Of a stretch of 64,000 nucleotides of DNA, positions 1 to 9,675 are shown piece after piece. Where the stretch lies: positions 124,001-188,000 of the forward strand of contig NC_087075.1 of assembly GCF_026151205.1 (NCBI RefSeq). Reading direction: 5' to 3'. Origin of the DNA: Bolinopsis microptera (taxonomy: Eukaryota > Ctenophora > Tentaculata > Lobata > Bolinopsidae). Position 1 is the stretch's first letter; the number at the start of each line of letters is the position of its first letter. Position numbers and translations under genes: made by a program. The notes beneath the pieces were generated by a model that was given only the letters and a program-made list of their open reading frames with translations, did no database searches and was not told the DNA's origin.

Positions 1-880
1 AGTAAGCATTGTATTGTTCAGGTACGGGATACTGGTAACTAGAAAGTAAGCATTGTATTGTTCAGGTACGGGATACTGGTAACTAGAAAGTAAGCATTGT
101 ATTGTTCAGGTACGGGATACTGGTAACTAGAAAGTAAGCATTGTATTGTTCAGGTACGGGATACTGGTAACTAGAAAGTAAGCATTGTATTGTTCAGGTA
201 CGGGATACTGGTAACTAGAAAGTAAGCATTGTATTGTTCAGGTACAGGATGCTGGTAACTAGAAAGTAAGCATTGTATTGTTCAGGTACGGGATACTGGT
301 AACTAGAAAGTAAGCATTGTATTGTTCAGGTACGGGATACTGGTAACTAGAAAGTAAGCATTGTATTGTTCAGGTACAGGATACTGGTAACTAGAAAGTA
401 AGCATTGTATTGTTCAGGTACGGGATACTGGTAACTAGAAAGTAAGCATTGTATTGTTCAGGTACGGGATACTGGTAACTAGAAAGTAAGCATTGTATTG
501 TTCAGGTACGAAATACTGGTAACTAGAAAGTAAGCATTTTATTGCTCAGGTACGGGATACTGGTAACTAGAAAGTAAGCATTGTATTGTTCAGGTACGGG
601 ATACTGGTAACTAGAAAGTAAGCATTGTATTGTTCAGGTACGGGATACTGGTAACTAGAAAGTAAGCATTGTATTGTTCAGGTACGGGATACTGGTAACT
701 AGAAAGTAAGCATTGTATTGTTCAGGTACAGGATGCTGGTAACTAGAAAGTAAGCATTGTATTGTTCAGGTACGGGATACTGGTAACTAGAAAGTAAGCA
801 TTGTATTGTTCAGGTACGGGATACTGGTAACTAGAAAGTAAGCATTATATTGTTCAGGTACGGGATACTGGTAACTAGAA
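1..880. repeat. 44-bp minisatellite, 20 copies
   Basis: Twenty head-to-tail copies of a 44-bp unit beginning AGTAAGCATTGTATTGTTCA run from the window edge to 880, so the array probably extends further left. Copies are nearly identical. Sparse substitutions occur, for example GGATGC instead of GGATAC in units 6 and 17, 11 units apart, which may reflect a higher-order duplication. There is no coding signal. Confidence 0.97.
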
Positions 881-1032
881 AGAGAGCTAATTTCACTGTG
901 GCATTTATTTGGGTATATTCCAGCTGCTGTTCCGTCATCACAGCCTTCAGCAAGGGAGAGGTCCACTTCTTTCCGGGTTAGTAGTGTACTGATGTAGACA
1001 AAACTCTTGATTTAAATCGTTATCCTTATCTC

Positions 1033-2263
1033 TAGAGTAAGTCACCTCACTATTTCAGATAGTGCTATGTGTAGAGTAAGTTACCTCACTATTTCAGATA
1101 GTGCTATGTTTAGAGTAAGTCACCTCACTATTTCAGATAGTGCTATGTGTAGAGTAAGTCACCTCACTATTTCAGATAGTGCTATGTGTAGAGTAAGTCA
1201 CCTCACTATTTCAGATAGTGCTATGTGTAGAGTAAGTCACCTCACTATTTCAGATAGTGCTATGTGTAGAGTAAGTCACCTCACTATTTCAGATAGTGCT
1301 ATGTGTAGAGTAAGTCACCTCACTATTTCAGATAGTGCTATGTGTAGAGTAAGTCACCTCACTATTTCAGATAGTGCTATGTGTAGAGTAAGTCACCTCA
1401 CTATTTCAGATAGTGCTATGTGTAGAGTAAGTCACCTCACTATTTCAGATAGTGCTATGTGTAGAGTAAGTCACCTCACTATTTCAGATAGTGCTATGTG
1501 TAGAGTAAGTCACCTCACTATTTCAGATAGTGCTATGTGTAGAGTAAGTCACCTCACTATTTCAGATAGTGCTATGTGTAGAGTAAGTCACCTCACTATT
1601 TCAGATAGTGCTATGTGTAGAGTAAGTCACCTCACTATTTCAGATAGTGCTATGTGTAGAGTAAGTCACCTCACTATTTCAGATAGTGCTATGTGTAGAG
1701 TAAGTCACCTCACTATTTCAGATAGTGCTATGTGTAGAGTAAGTCACTTAGTCACCTCACTATTTCAGATAGTGCTATGTGTAGAGTAAGTCACCTCACT
1801 ATTTCAGATAGTGCTATGTGTAGAGTAAGTCACCTCACTATTTCAGATAGTGCTATGTGTAGAGTAAGTCACCTCACTATTTCAGATAGTGCTATGTTTA
1901 GAGTAAGTCACCTCACTATTTCAGATAGTGCTATGTGTAGAGTAAGTCACCTCACTATTTCAGATAGTGCTATGTGTAGAGTAAGTCACCTCACTATTTC
2001 AGATAGTGCTATGTTTAGAGTAAGTCACCTCACTATTTCAGATAGTGCTATGTGTAGAGTAAGTCACCTCACTATTTCAGATAGTGCTATGTGTAGAGTA
2101 AGTTACCTCACTATTTCAGATAGTGCTATGTTTAGAGTAAGTCACCTCACTATTTCAGATAGTGCTATGTGTAGAGTAAGTCACCTCACTATTTCAGATA
2201 GTGCTATGTGTAGAGTAAGTCACCTCACTATTTCAGATAGTGCTATGTGTAGAGTAAGTCACC
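1033..2263. repeat. 39-bp minisatellite, about 31 copies, spurious ORF
   Basis: The unit is 39 bp, a multiple of three, so one frame stays open and encodes repeats of MCRVSHLTISDSA. A 10-bp irregularity near 1746 shifts the frame and splits the open stretch into 240 and 192 codons. Each unit contains a hairpin, CACTAT-TTCAG-ATAGTG. I read the ORFs as by-products of the array: there is no non-repetitive domain, and the tail after the array is random. Confidence 0.95.
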
Positions 2264-2561
2264 TAAACTCACCCTTGAGACGCCTGCTTCTCTCTACCCT
2301 TCTAGGTAAACGCTTACTTAAACTTCTAAAATCACAGTTTTCTAAAATCACGTGACACAAATAAACCAATAAGAACACAGTTTTAACACTACTCGATTTC
2401 TAAATTAAGCGCAGTTTTGTCGATTATTAAAGATCCCGTTAACCAAAATGTGTCGAGAAACAAACTACTTAAGATAAATTGATGGTTACAAAATAAGAAG
2501 AGCACCGTAAAGTAAACTGCACGCTATTTCGATATTTTGCAATAATAAATCTTCAAGAAAT
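2264..2561. other. Spacer without recognised features
   Basis: About 300 bp of AT-rich single-copy sequence lie between two minisatellites. It contains one TCACGTGAC E-box-like site at about 2348. I see no gene. Confidence 0.5.
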
Positions 2562-3187
2562 GAACCCCTCCCTGCTACTGTAGTAGTATTAGTACAGTGA
2601 ACCCCTCCCTGCTACTGGAGTAGTATTAGTACAGTGAACCCCTCCCTGCTACTGGAGTAGTATTAGTACAGTGAACCCCTCCCTGCTACTGGAGTAGTGT
2701 TAGTACAGTGAACCCCTCCCTGCTACTGGAGTAGTGTTAGTACAGTGAACCCCTCCCTGCTACTGGAGTAGTATTAGTACAGTGAACCCCTCCCTGCTAC
2801 TGGAGTAGTATTAGTACAGTGAACCCCTCCCTGCTACTGGAGTAGTATTAGTACAGTGAACCCCTCCCTGCTACTGGAGTAGTATTAGTACAGTGAACCC
2901 CTCCCTGCTACTGGAGTAGTATTAGTACAGTGAACCCCTCCCTGCTACTGGAGTAGTATTAGTACAGTGAACCCCTCCCTGCTACTGGAGTAGTATTAGT
3001 ACAGTGAACCCCTCCCTGCTACTGGAGTAGTATTAGTACAGTGAACCCCTCCCTGCTACTGGAGTAGTATTAGTACAGTGAACCCCTCCCTGCTACTGGA
3101 GTAGTATTAGTACAGTGAACCCCTCCCTGCTACTGGAGTAGTATTAGTACAGTGAACCCCTCCCTGCTACTGGAGTAGTATTAGTAC
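2562..3187. repeat. 37-bp minisatellite, about 17 copies
   Basis: The unit starts GAACCCCTCCCTGCTACTGG. Each copy holds a short inverted repeat, CTACT-GG-AGTAG. Only three or four copies carry a substitution (GTGTTAG for GTATTAG, or TGTAG in the first unit). This near-identity suggests recent expansion. Confidence 0.96.
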
Positions 3188-3721
3188 CTACGCTTTGTGT
3201 CATAGTTTTTATTAGAGTGCTAATGATAGCAGGGGTGTAGGAACCCCTGTACACCCCTGAATAATAGTATCTACTTGAAATTATCTAGACAAGTAATAAT
3301 AAAGAAATTACGGGTTTTATCTAGATAATACTATCTAAATATTATCTATTGCCAACCCTGCTCAAAGTTAAATATATATTATATATTATATAAATATAAA
3401 TATAAATCATTAATTAAAATTTAAAATTTACATTTCGCAGGAGTAGTGCCTTTTGTACTGGTAATCTCTACAAATATCTGTCTCTGCGTTCTTGCTAGAA
3501 TAAAAATAATGCAAGAAAACGAGGTTAGTTTCATAATAATATTACTAATAATGATATAAGAATTTCTTAAGTCATATATGTGAATTATAATTTTACCAAG
3601 TATCGCACTAAATCGTCTTAAATAAAATCAACCCTTCGAAGTTGGATGATTGAAATCTTCCTTCCATTTTTATTGGTGAGTATAGTTTACCGGCTTATGC
3701 GATTATTCCATGGTTTACACT
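3188..3721. other. AT-rich intergenic stretch
   Basis: The stretch is strongly AT-rich, with TATATTATATA and AATTAAAATTTAAAATTTA tracts around 3370-3430. I see no ORF, RNA gene or repeat family. Confidence 0.5.
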
Positions 3722-3724
3722 ACT

Positions 3725-3839
3725 GTAACCATAATTACATTAGGTAACCATAATTACATTAGGTAACCATAGTAACATTATGTAACCATAATTACATTAG
3801 GTAACCATAGTAACATTAGGTAACCATAGTAACATTAGG
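3725..3839. repeat. 19-bp repeat, 6 copies
   Basis: Six tandem copies of a 19-bp unit (GTAACCATAATTACATTAG and GTAACCATAGTAACATTAG). The GTAACC core recalls the 8-bp GGTWACCT arrays at 19.5 and 22.3 kb, but a relationship is not established. Confidence 0.9.
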
Positions 3840-4375
3840 TCGTAGTGGCACTTAACAGAAGAATGTCTGAAGGAGTAGCAAAGTGCTCAGTTTCACGCAA
3901 ACCTCCCAGCACAGCTATAAAAGGTAAAAATACAATAAAGCTCTAGACTCTAATTGTATAAACTCCAAGCACAGCTATAAAAGGCCGCACATAAGTTCGG
4001 CCATATTTTGCGAAAAGTGCGATCCCAGCTGATTCTGCCTAAAATTGCTTGATATGCGGCTAGTGTGCGGCACTATTAGTGCGGCTAGTGTGCGGCGAAT
4101 ATTTGAGAAATGTGGCAAACATGCGGCGAATTTTCTTCGATTAGGTAGTACTAGTAGAGTAGTAGGTTTTTCTAAGTTGGAAAGCTGCTCAAAGTCAAAC
4201 AATACTACATGGGGTTAGTTTAATAATTCTTTCTATAAGAAAAAATGAGTATTGCACGATTTACAAAACAATTTTCTTCTACTGATAGTGATAAAGGGAA
4301 AAACTTAATTCCTAAGTTCTCAATGCATTATGTTACTAGGCCGCGCTCCAGGTAATGCATTATGCAGCCGACATG
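3840..4375. other. Unassigned spacer with two TATA-like sites and GCGG-rich patch
   Basis: CAGCTATAAAAGG occurs twice about 60 bp apart (near 3911 and 3971). Both match a TATA-box consensus, but no transcript can be assigned. Sequence at 3985-4140 has repeated TGCGGC motifs similar to sequence near 4520-4650, suggesting an old dispersed repeat. Confidence 0.35.
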
Positions 4376-4383
4376 GTAATGAG

Positions 4384-4473
4384 TTGTATCACGTCGTGAC
4401 CCCCATTGTCGTTTCACTACGATACTGGGGGAGCCGCGCACTCGTGCGCGGCGGATCATACAACGTATGACAA
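4384..4473 (-). mobile_element. Hairpin element A, copy 1 (reverse)
   Basis: A 90-bp element begins TTGTATCACG and ends CGTATGACAA. It is flanked on both sides by the 8-bp duplication GTAATGAG (4376-4383 and 4474-4481). Inside are the hairpin CCGCGCAC-GAG-TGCGCGG and the palindrome GTCATAC-GTT-GTATGAC (read on the minus strand). It carries no coding capacity and is probably a non-autonomous DNA element. Confidence 0.85.
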
Positions 4474-5078
4474 GTAATGAGTACCAACTAAGCCCAATTT
4501 TTAGCTGTACTTACTTTAATTTGCAACTGAACTCGCCGCAATATTTCTGAACTCCAAACTTTACGATAAATTGTTGCTTTTCATACCTGAAATTATAAAA
4601 AATTGTACGGGAAGTTCCAAATTGTGCGAAAAAGTGCGGAATATAGTTAAACGAACTCGTCGCATGTTGCCTCTGTAAGAATACAGTAAAGCAAAAGCGG
4701 CTCGTGAGACCTGGCTGGCGGTTTACTTGGGTGTCTGGTCGACGGAATGATAAATTACTGATTACACCGTACACGCGGCAAACCTGACACCTCATGTTAC
4801 ACGGCACACGCCCATATTTTTTGACAAATTACACGCAGGTCCCAGCAAACTTAAAACGGAATCGGAAGAAATGTCGATACAACCAAAGGACTCGTACTGT
4901 AGTACAAAACGATCGACACGTGCAGTGTGAGCGTGAGACCTGAGACGCGCAGGCCATAGTTTAAAAGTTATGGGGGGTGATTCGGAATCAGCTTCCAAAA
5001 ATACACCGATTCAGATCAATTTCATACCCAAAGGGCCTTTTCACAAAAATTTTCTTAAAATTTGGGCGAGCGATTTAG

Positions 5079-5197
5079 TTGTCATACGTTGTATGACCCG
5101 CCGCGCACGAAGTGCGCGGCTCCCCCTGTAGCGTCGAGGACGCTACAGTGACGCGTCACTATAGTGAAGCGACCGTGGGGGTCACCACGTGATACAA
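5079..5197 (+). mobile_element. Hairpin element A, copy 2
   Basis: A 119-bp copy is flanked by CGATTTAG (5071-5078 and 5198-5205). Four inverted repeats follow one another: GTCATAC-GTT-GTATGAC; CCGCGCAC-GAA-GTGCGCGG; arms CTGTAGCGTC/GACGCTACAG with loop GAG; and the perfect palindrome GTGACGCGTCAC next to CACTATAGTG. It ends GTGATACAA. This is the longest uninterrupted member seen and carries an extra hairpin module compared with copy 3. Confidence 0.88.
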
Positions 5198-5241
5198 CGA
5201 TTTAGTAGGAGCGGTGTCATAGACCCTTTAACACCATTTAA

Positions 5242-5464
5242 TTAACGATGTCAATTCTTCGCAGCTCGGCAAAGCCCAGTAGTGCATTTTGCTGATCTAA
5301 CGAATAGAAGCGAGAAGCATAATTTTGTCATACGTTGTATGACCCGCCGCGCACGAAGTGCGCGGCTCCCCCTGTATCGTCGAAGACCGTGGGGGTCACC
5401 ACGTGATACAAGCATAATTGAGTGCGCGGCGCGGCCCAGTATGCAGTAACACATCCCGCTACAA
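5242..5464 (+). mobile_element. Dispersed element B, copy 1, interrupted by element A
   Basis: Matches the element B sequence (ACGATGTCAATNCTTCGCA ... GCGCGGCCCAGTA ... CGCTACAA), with element A copy 3 inserted inside it. The outer target duplication is not clear in this copy, so the ends are approximate. Confidence 0.65.
5325..5411 (+). mobile_element. Hairpin element A, copy 3, nested in element B
   Basis: An 87-bp copy, TTGTCATACG to GTGATACAA, is flanked by GCATAATT (5317-5324 and 5412-5419). The flanking sequence is element B, so this is a nested insertion. It has the two outer hairpins but lacks the 10-bp stem present in copy 2. Confidence 0.88.
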
Positions 5465-5918
5465 TATAAAAACCATCAATTTATACAGCAATACGAGCGC
5501 TGATATGCTTTGTACTTGTAGTGTTTTCAATTAACTATGTGTTAAATTTAGATCTGCAAGTTGTCCAAATATGAAATAAGTTTTGGACACCTTGAAATTG
5601 AAATTCGTTAGGAGCAGACTGCTCCTAAAGAATTTCGACTGAGTCACGTGCGCGTGAACTCAAACGTGAACTCGCACGTTTGCGCAGTAAAATTGCAGAT
5701 TTTAAAAATAAAATATAATTGCGCGGCTTATTGGTAAATGAAAAAATAAAAAGTCACTATCTTTACAGGTATCCTTACAGTTGTAGGGCTATGCTCGGTT
5801 GCTATAGTAACGTGGACACCCAGTATTGCTACTCACTTGTTTACTTACATCAACAAAGTTGATCGTGGCCCGGTCTGGCTGGAACGAGTTAGAATCTGTG
5901 CTTACTTTCTCGGATCAT
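5465..5918. other. Unassigned spacer
   Basis: AT-rich single-copy sequence. An inverted pair, GAAATTCGTTAGGAGCAG and CTGCTCCTAAAGAATTTC, lies near 5601-5636 as an imperfect hairpin. No gene is recognised. Confidence 0.4.
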
Positions 5919-7413
5919 TTGGTAATTTATAAAGGAGCAGCTGAGTGTAGTTTGGTAATTTACTAAAGTAGCAGAGTGTAGTTTGGTAATTTACTAAAGT
6001 AGCAGAGTGTAGTTTGATAATTTACTAAAGTAGCAGAGTGTAGTTTGGTAATTTACTAAAGTAGCAGAGTGTAGTTTTGTAATTTACTAAAGTAGCAGAG
6101 TGTAGTTTTGTAATTTACTAGAGCAGCAGAGTGTAGTTTGGTAATTTACTAAAGTAGCAGAGTGTAGTTTGATAATTTACTAAAGTAGCAGAGGGTAGTT
6201 TGGTAATTTACTAAAGTAGCAGAGTGTAGTTTGGTAATTTACTAAAGTAGCAGAGTGTAGTTTGGTAATTTACTAAAGTAGCAGAGTGTAGTTTGGTAAT
6301 TTACTAAAGTAGCAGAGTGTAGTTTGGTAATTTACTAAAGTAGCAGAGTGTAGTTTGGTAATTTACTAAAGTAGCAGATTGTAGTTTGGTAATTTACTAA
6401 AGTAGCAGAGTGTAGTTTGGTAATTTACTAAAGTAGCAGAGTGTAGTTTGGTAATTTACTAAAGTAGCAGATTGTAGTTCGGTAATTTACTAGAGCAGCA
6501 GAGTGTAGTTTGGTAATTTACTAAAGTAGCAGAGTGTAGTTTGGTAATTTACTAAAGTAGCAGAGTGTAGTTTGGTAATTTACTAAAGTAGCAGAGTGTA
6601 GTTTTGTAATTTACTAAAGGAGTAGAGTGTAGTTTGGTAATTTACTAAAGTAGCAGAGTGTAGTTTGGTAATTTACTAAAGTAGCAGAGTGTAGTTTGAT
6701 AATTTACTAAAGTAGCAGAGGGTAGTTCGGTAATTTACTAGAGCAGCAGAGTGTAGTTTGGTAATTTACTAAAGTAGCAGAGTGTAGTTTGGTAATTTAC
6801 TAAAGTAGCAGAGTGTAGTTTGGTATTTACTAAAGTAGCAGAGTGTAGTTTGGTAATTTACTAAAGTAGCAGAGTGTAGTTTGGTAATTTACTAAAGTAG
6901 CAGAGTGTAGTTTGGTAATTTACTAAAGTAGCAGAGTGTAGTTTGGTAATTTACTAAAGTAGCAGAGTGTAGTTTGGTAATTTACTAAAGTAGCAGAGTG
7001 TAGTTTGGTAATTTACTAAAGTAGCAGAGTGTAGTTTGGTAATTTACTAAAGTAGCAGAGTGTAGTTTGGTAATTTACTAAAGTAGCAGAGTGTAGTTTG
7101 GTAATTTACTAAAGTAGCAGATTGTAGTTTGGTAATTTACTAAAGTAGCAGAGTGTAGTTTGGTAATTTACTAAAGTAGCAGAGTGTAGTTTGGTAATTT
7201 ACTAAAGTAGCAGATTGTAGTTCGGTAATTTACTAGAGCAGCAGAGTGTAGTTTGGTAATTTACTAAAGTAGCAGAGTGTAGTTTGGTAATTTACTAAAG
7301 TAGCAGAGTGTAGTTTGGTAATTTACTAAAGTAGCAGAGTGTAGTTTGGTAATTTACTAAAGCAGCAGAGTGTAGTTTGGTAATTTACTAAAGTAGCAGA
7401 GTGTAGTTTAGTA
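5919..7413. repeat. 31-bp minisatellite, about 48 copies
   Basis: The unit is TTTGGTAATTTACTAAAGTA followed by GCAGAGTGTAG. Recurrent variants (TTCGG, GAGCAGC, CAGATTG) recur in blocks, for example near 6470-6500 and 7215-7240, which implies higher-order duplication. One copy near 6822 has lost two bases. Confidence 0.96.
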
Positions 7414-8540
7414 ACTATTATTAATTAATTTCTCAGATTATTAGTTCCCGAACAAGCGATGTTTTATAACGTGACTATAAATTTCAGCTAACCCAGTGCT
7501 GTACATGGTGGTTAATAGAGATTTCGTGGCATATCTCCGTATACTAGCAGCACGACGGAGGTGCAAGGACTCCCTCCCCCCGCCCAGACACAACACAGCT
7601 CACGTTGCAGTAGTGAGAACCTTTAGGAAGTGTAAAATGGAACGCCTTCGGAGAATCAAGGAAAACACTCATGGTTGTCATGGTAGTAGCCTGGCAATGA
7701 AGACTCCGTCTGTTATGTTCGAAGAAATGCGGTCACACGAAAATATTATCAGAGTAGTAGATACTGCTTTATAGGAGGCAATAAAAGGTAGACTGTAGTG
7801 TTGTTACACTACAGTCTACTAATGCTATTAGTTTTAATTAGTATAATTAGCATTTTAGTCTGAATTGAGTGTTTTAAACTAATTACAACACTACAAATCT
7901 ATTACATTTATTGAGCTATTTAAGAATTTATTTTGACATTTCGTCCCTGATAAAGGCGTGTAGCCGAAACGTCGACATTATTTTGTTTATTACACTGAGT
8001 GGAGACTCTCACTTCGTCCCCAACAATCAAATATGATCAAGTATCAACCCACTCACAAGAACGAAAAATATACATGTTTTCAGAATCCCCTGAAAAAGGA
8101 ACCTTTTTCATATTTCTACATTTTTATAGATTCAGCAAATGCAAGGTTTACAAGGTTTACAATAAAACAAACATATTAGCGTTTTTTAATGCAGGTTACA
8201 TTTTTAATAATATAAATCTCTTAAAATAAAATATAGAATTGCACATCAGTGGAAGGTTACAGTGATTTTTAGGATCGTAAAAATATATTTTCAAACATCG
8301 TAATTAAAATTACAAGAACAGTCAGTTTTTCATGCCGTATTAATATCTTTTTTGTTTGTTCCACAGTCCCAATGTTAGTGTTACTGTGGCAACCGCTCCG
8401 ATTTTACCATTTCAAGACTTCAAACTGAGAAATTAAGTTTTATTTAGCTGACAATACATGGTAACATTTAACATTTTGTAAGATCTACAATTTAAACGGT
8501 TTCGTTTTTAACTGTAAAATCATATCCACATCATCTTGTC
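7414..8540. other. Intergenic stretch with perfect hairpin
   Basis: No gene is recognised; open frames of 92 and 76 codons here resemble nothing known to me. A 14-bp-arm hairpin sits at 7788-7819 (GTAGACTGTAGTGT, loop TGTT). TTTATT at 8438-8443, read on the minus strand as AATAAA, could be the polyadenylation signal of the oxygenase gene upstream on that strand. Confidence 0.45.
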
Positions 8541-9675
8541 ACTCTTACCACAGTTTAGTAGTAGAAGAGCTCATAACCAAGTCACTCTTACCACAGTTTA
8601 GTAGTAGAAGAGCTCATAACCAAGTCACTCTTACCACAGTTTAGTAGTAGAAGAGCTCAATAGCACTCTTACCACAGTTTAGTAGTAGAAGAGCTCAATA
8701 GCACTCTTACCACAGTTTAGTAGTAGAAGAGCTCAATAGCACCACTCTTACCACAGTTTAGTAGTAGAAGAGCTCAATAGCACTCTTACCACAGTTTAGT
8801 AGTAGAAGAGCTCAATAGCACCACTCTTACCACAGTTTAGTAGTAGAAGAGCTCAATAGCACTCTTACCACAGTTTAGTAGTAGAAGAGCTCAATAGCAC
8901 CACTCTTACCACAGTTTAGTAGTAGAAGAGCTCATAACCAAGTCACTCTTACCACAGTTTAGTAGTAGAAGAGCTCATAACCAAGTCACTCTTACCACAG
9001 TTTAGTAGTAGAAGAGCTCAATAGCACTCTTACCACAGTTTAGTAGTAGAAGAGCTCAATAGCACTCTTACCACAGTTTAGTAGTAGAAGAGCTCAATAG
9101 CACCAAGTCACTCTTACCACAGTTTAGTAGTAGAAGAGCTCAATAGCACTCTTACCACAGTTTAGTAGTAGAAGAGCTCAATAGCACTCTTACCACAGTT
9201 TAGTAGTAGAAGAGTATAACCAAGTCACTCTTACCACAGTTTAGTAGTAGAAGAGCTCAATAGCACTCTTACCACAGTTTAGTAGTAGAAGAGCTCAATA
9301 GCACCAAGTCACTCTTACCACAGTTTAGTAGTAGAAGAGCTCAATAGCACTCTTACCACAGTTTAGTAGTAGAAGAGCTCAATAGCACTCTTACCACAGT
9401 TTAGTAGTAGAAGAGCTCAATAGCACCAAGTCACTCTTACCACAGTTTAGTAGTAAAAGAGCTCATAACCAAGTCACTCTTACCACAGTTTAGTAGTAGA
9501 AGAGCTCATAACCAAGTCACTCTTACCACAGTTTAGTAGTAGAAGAGTATAACCAAGTCACTCTTACCACAGTTTAGTAGTAGAAGAGCTCAATAGCACT
9601 CTTACCACAGTTTAGTAGTAGAAGAGCTCAATAGCACTCTTACCACAGTTTAGTAGTAGAAGAGCTCAATAGCAC
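8541..9675. repeat. About 28-copy minisatellite derived from the end of the oxygenase coding sequence
   Basis: Variable-length units (about 37-45 bp) share ACTCTTACCACAGTTTAGTA. Read on the minus strand, each unit carries GAG CTC TTC TAC TAC TAA, the codons Glu-Leu-Phe-Tyr-Tyr-stop. The rightmost unit is the functional one: it supplies the last residues and stop codon of the oxygenase gene. The rest of the array lies downstream in the presumed 3' UTR. Spacer variants are ATAACCAAGTC, AATAGC and AATAGCACC. Confidence 0.93.

Noticed and set aside
1-880. CRISPR array
   Set aside because: The repeats are head to tail without unique spacers, in a eukaryotic context.
1067-2355. Two long open frames (240 and 192 codons)
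   Set aside because: They are the in-frame reading of a 39-bp minisatellite; there is no non-repeat domain and a 10-bp irregularity breaks the frame.
3911-3984. Tandem promoters (two TATAAAAG boxes)
   Set aside because: No gene, initiator or transcript evidence follows; the two copies may be a short duplication.
7496-7774. 92-codon open frame as a gene
   Set aside because: No recognisable domain or exon signals, and it lies directly after a minisatellite.
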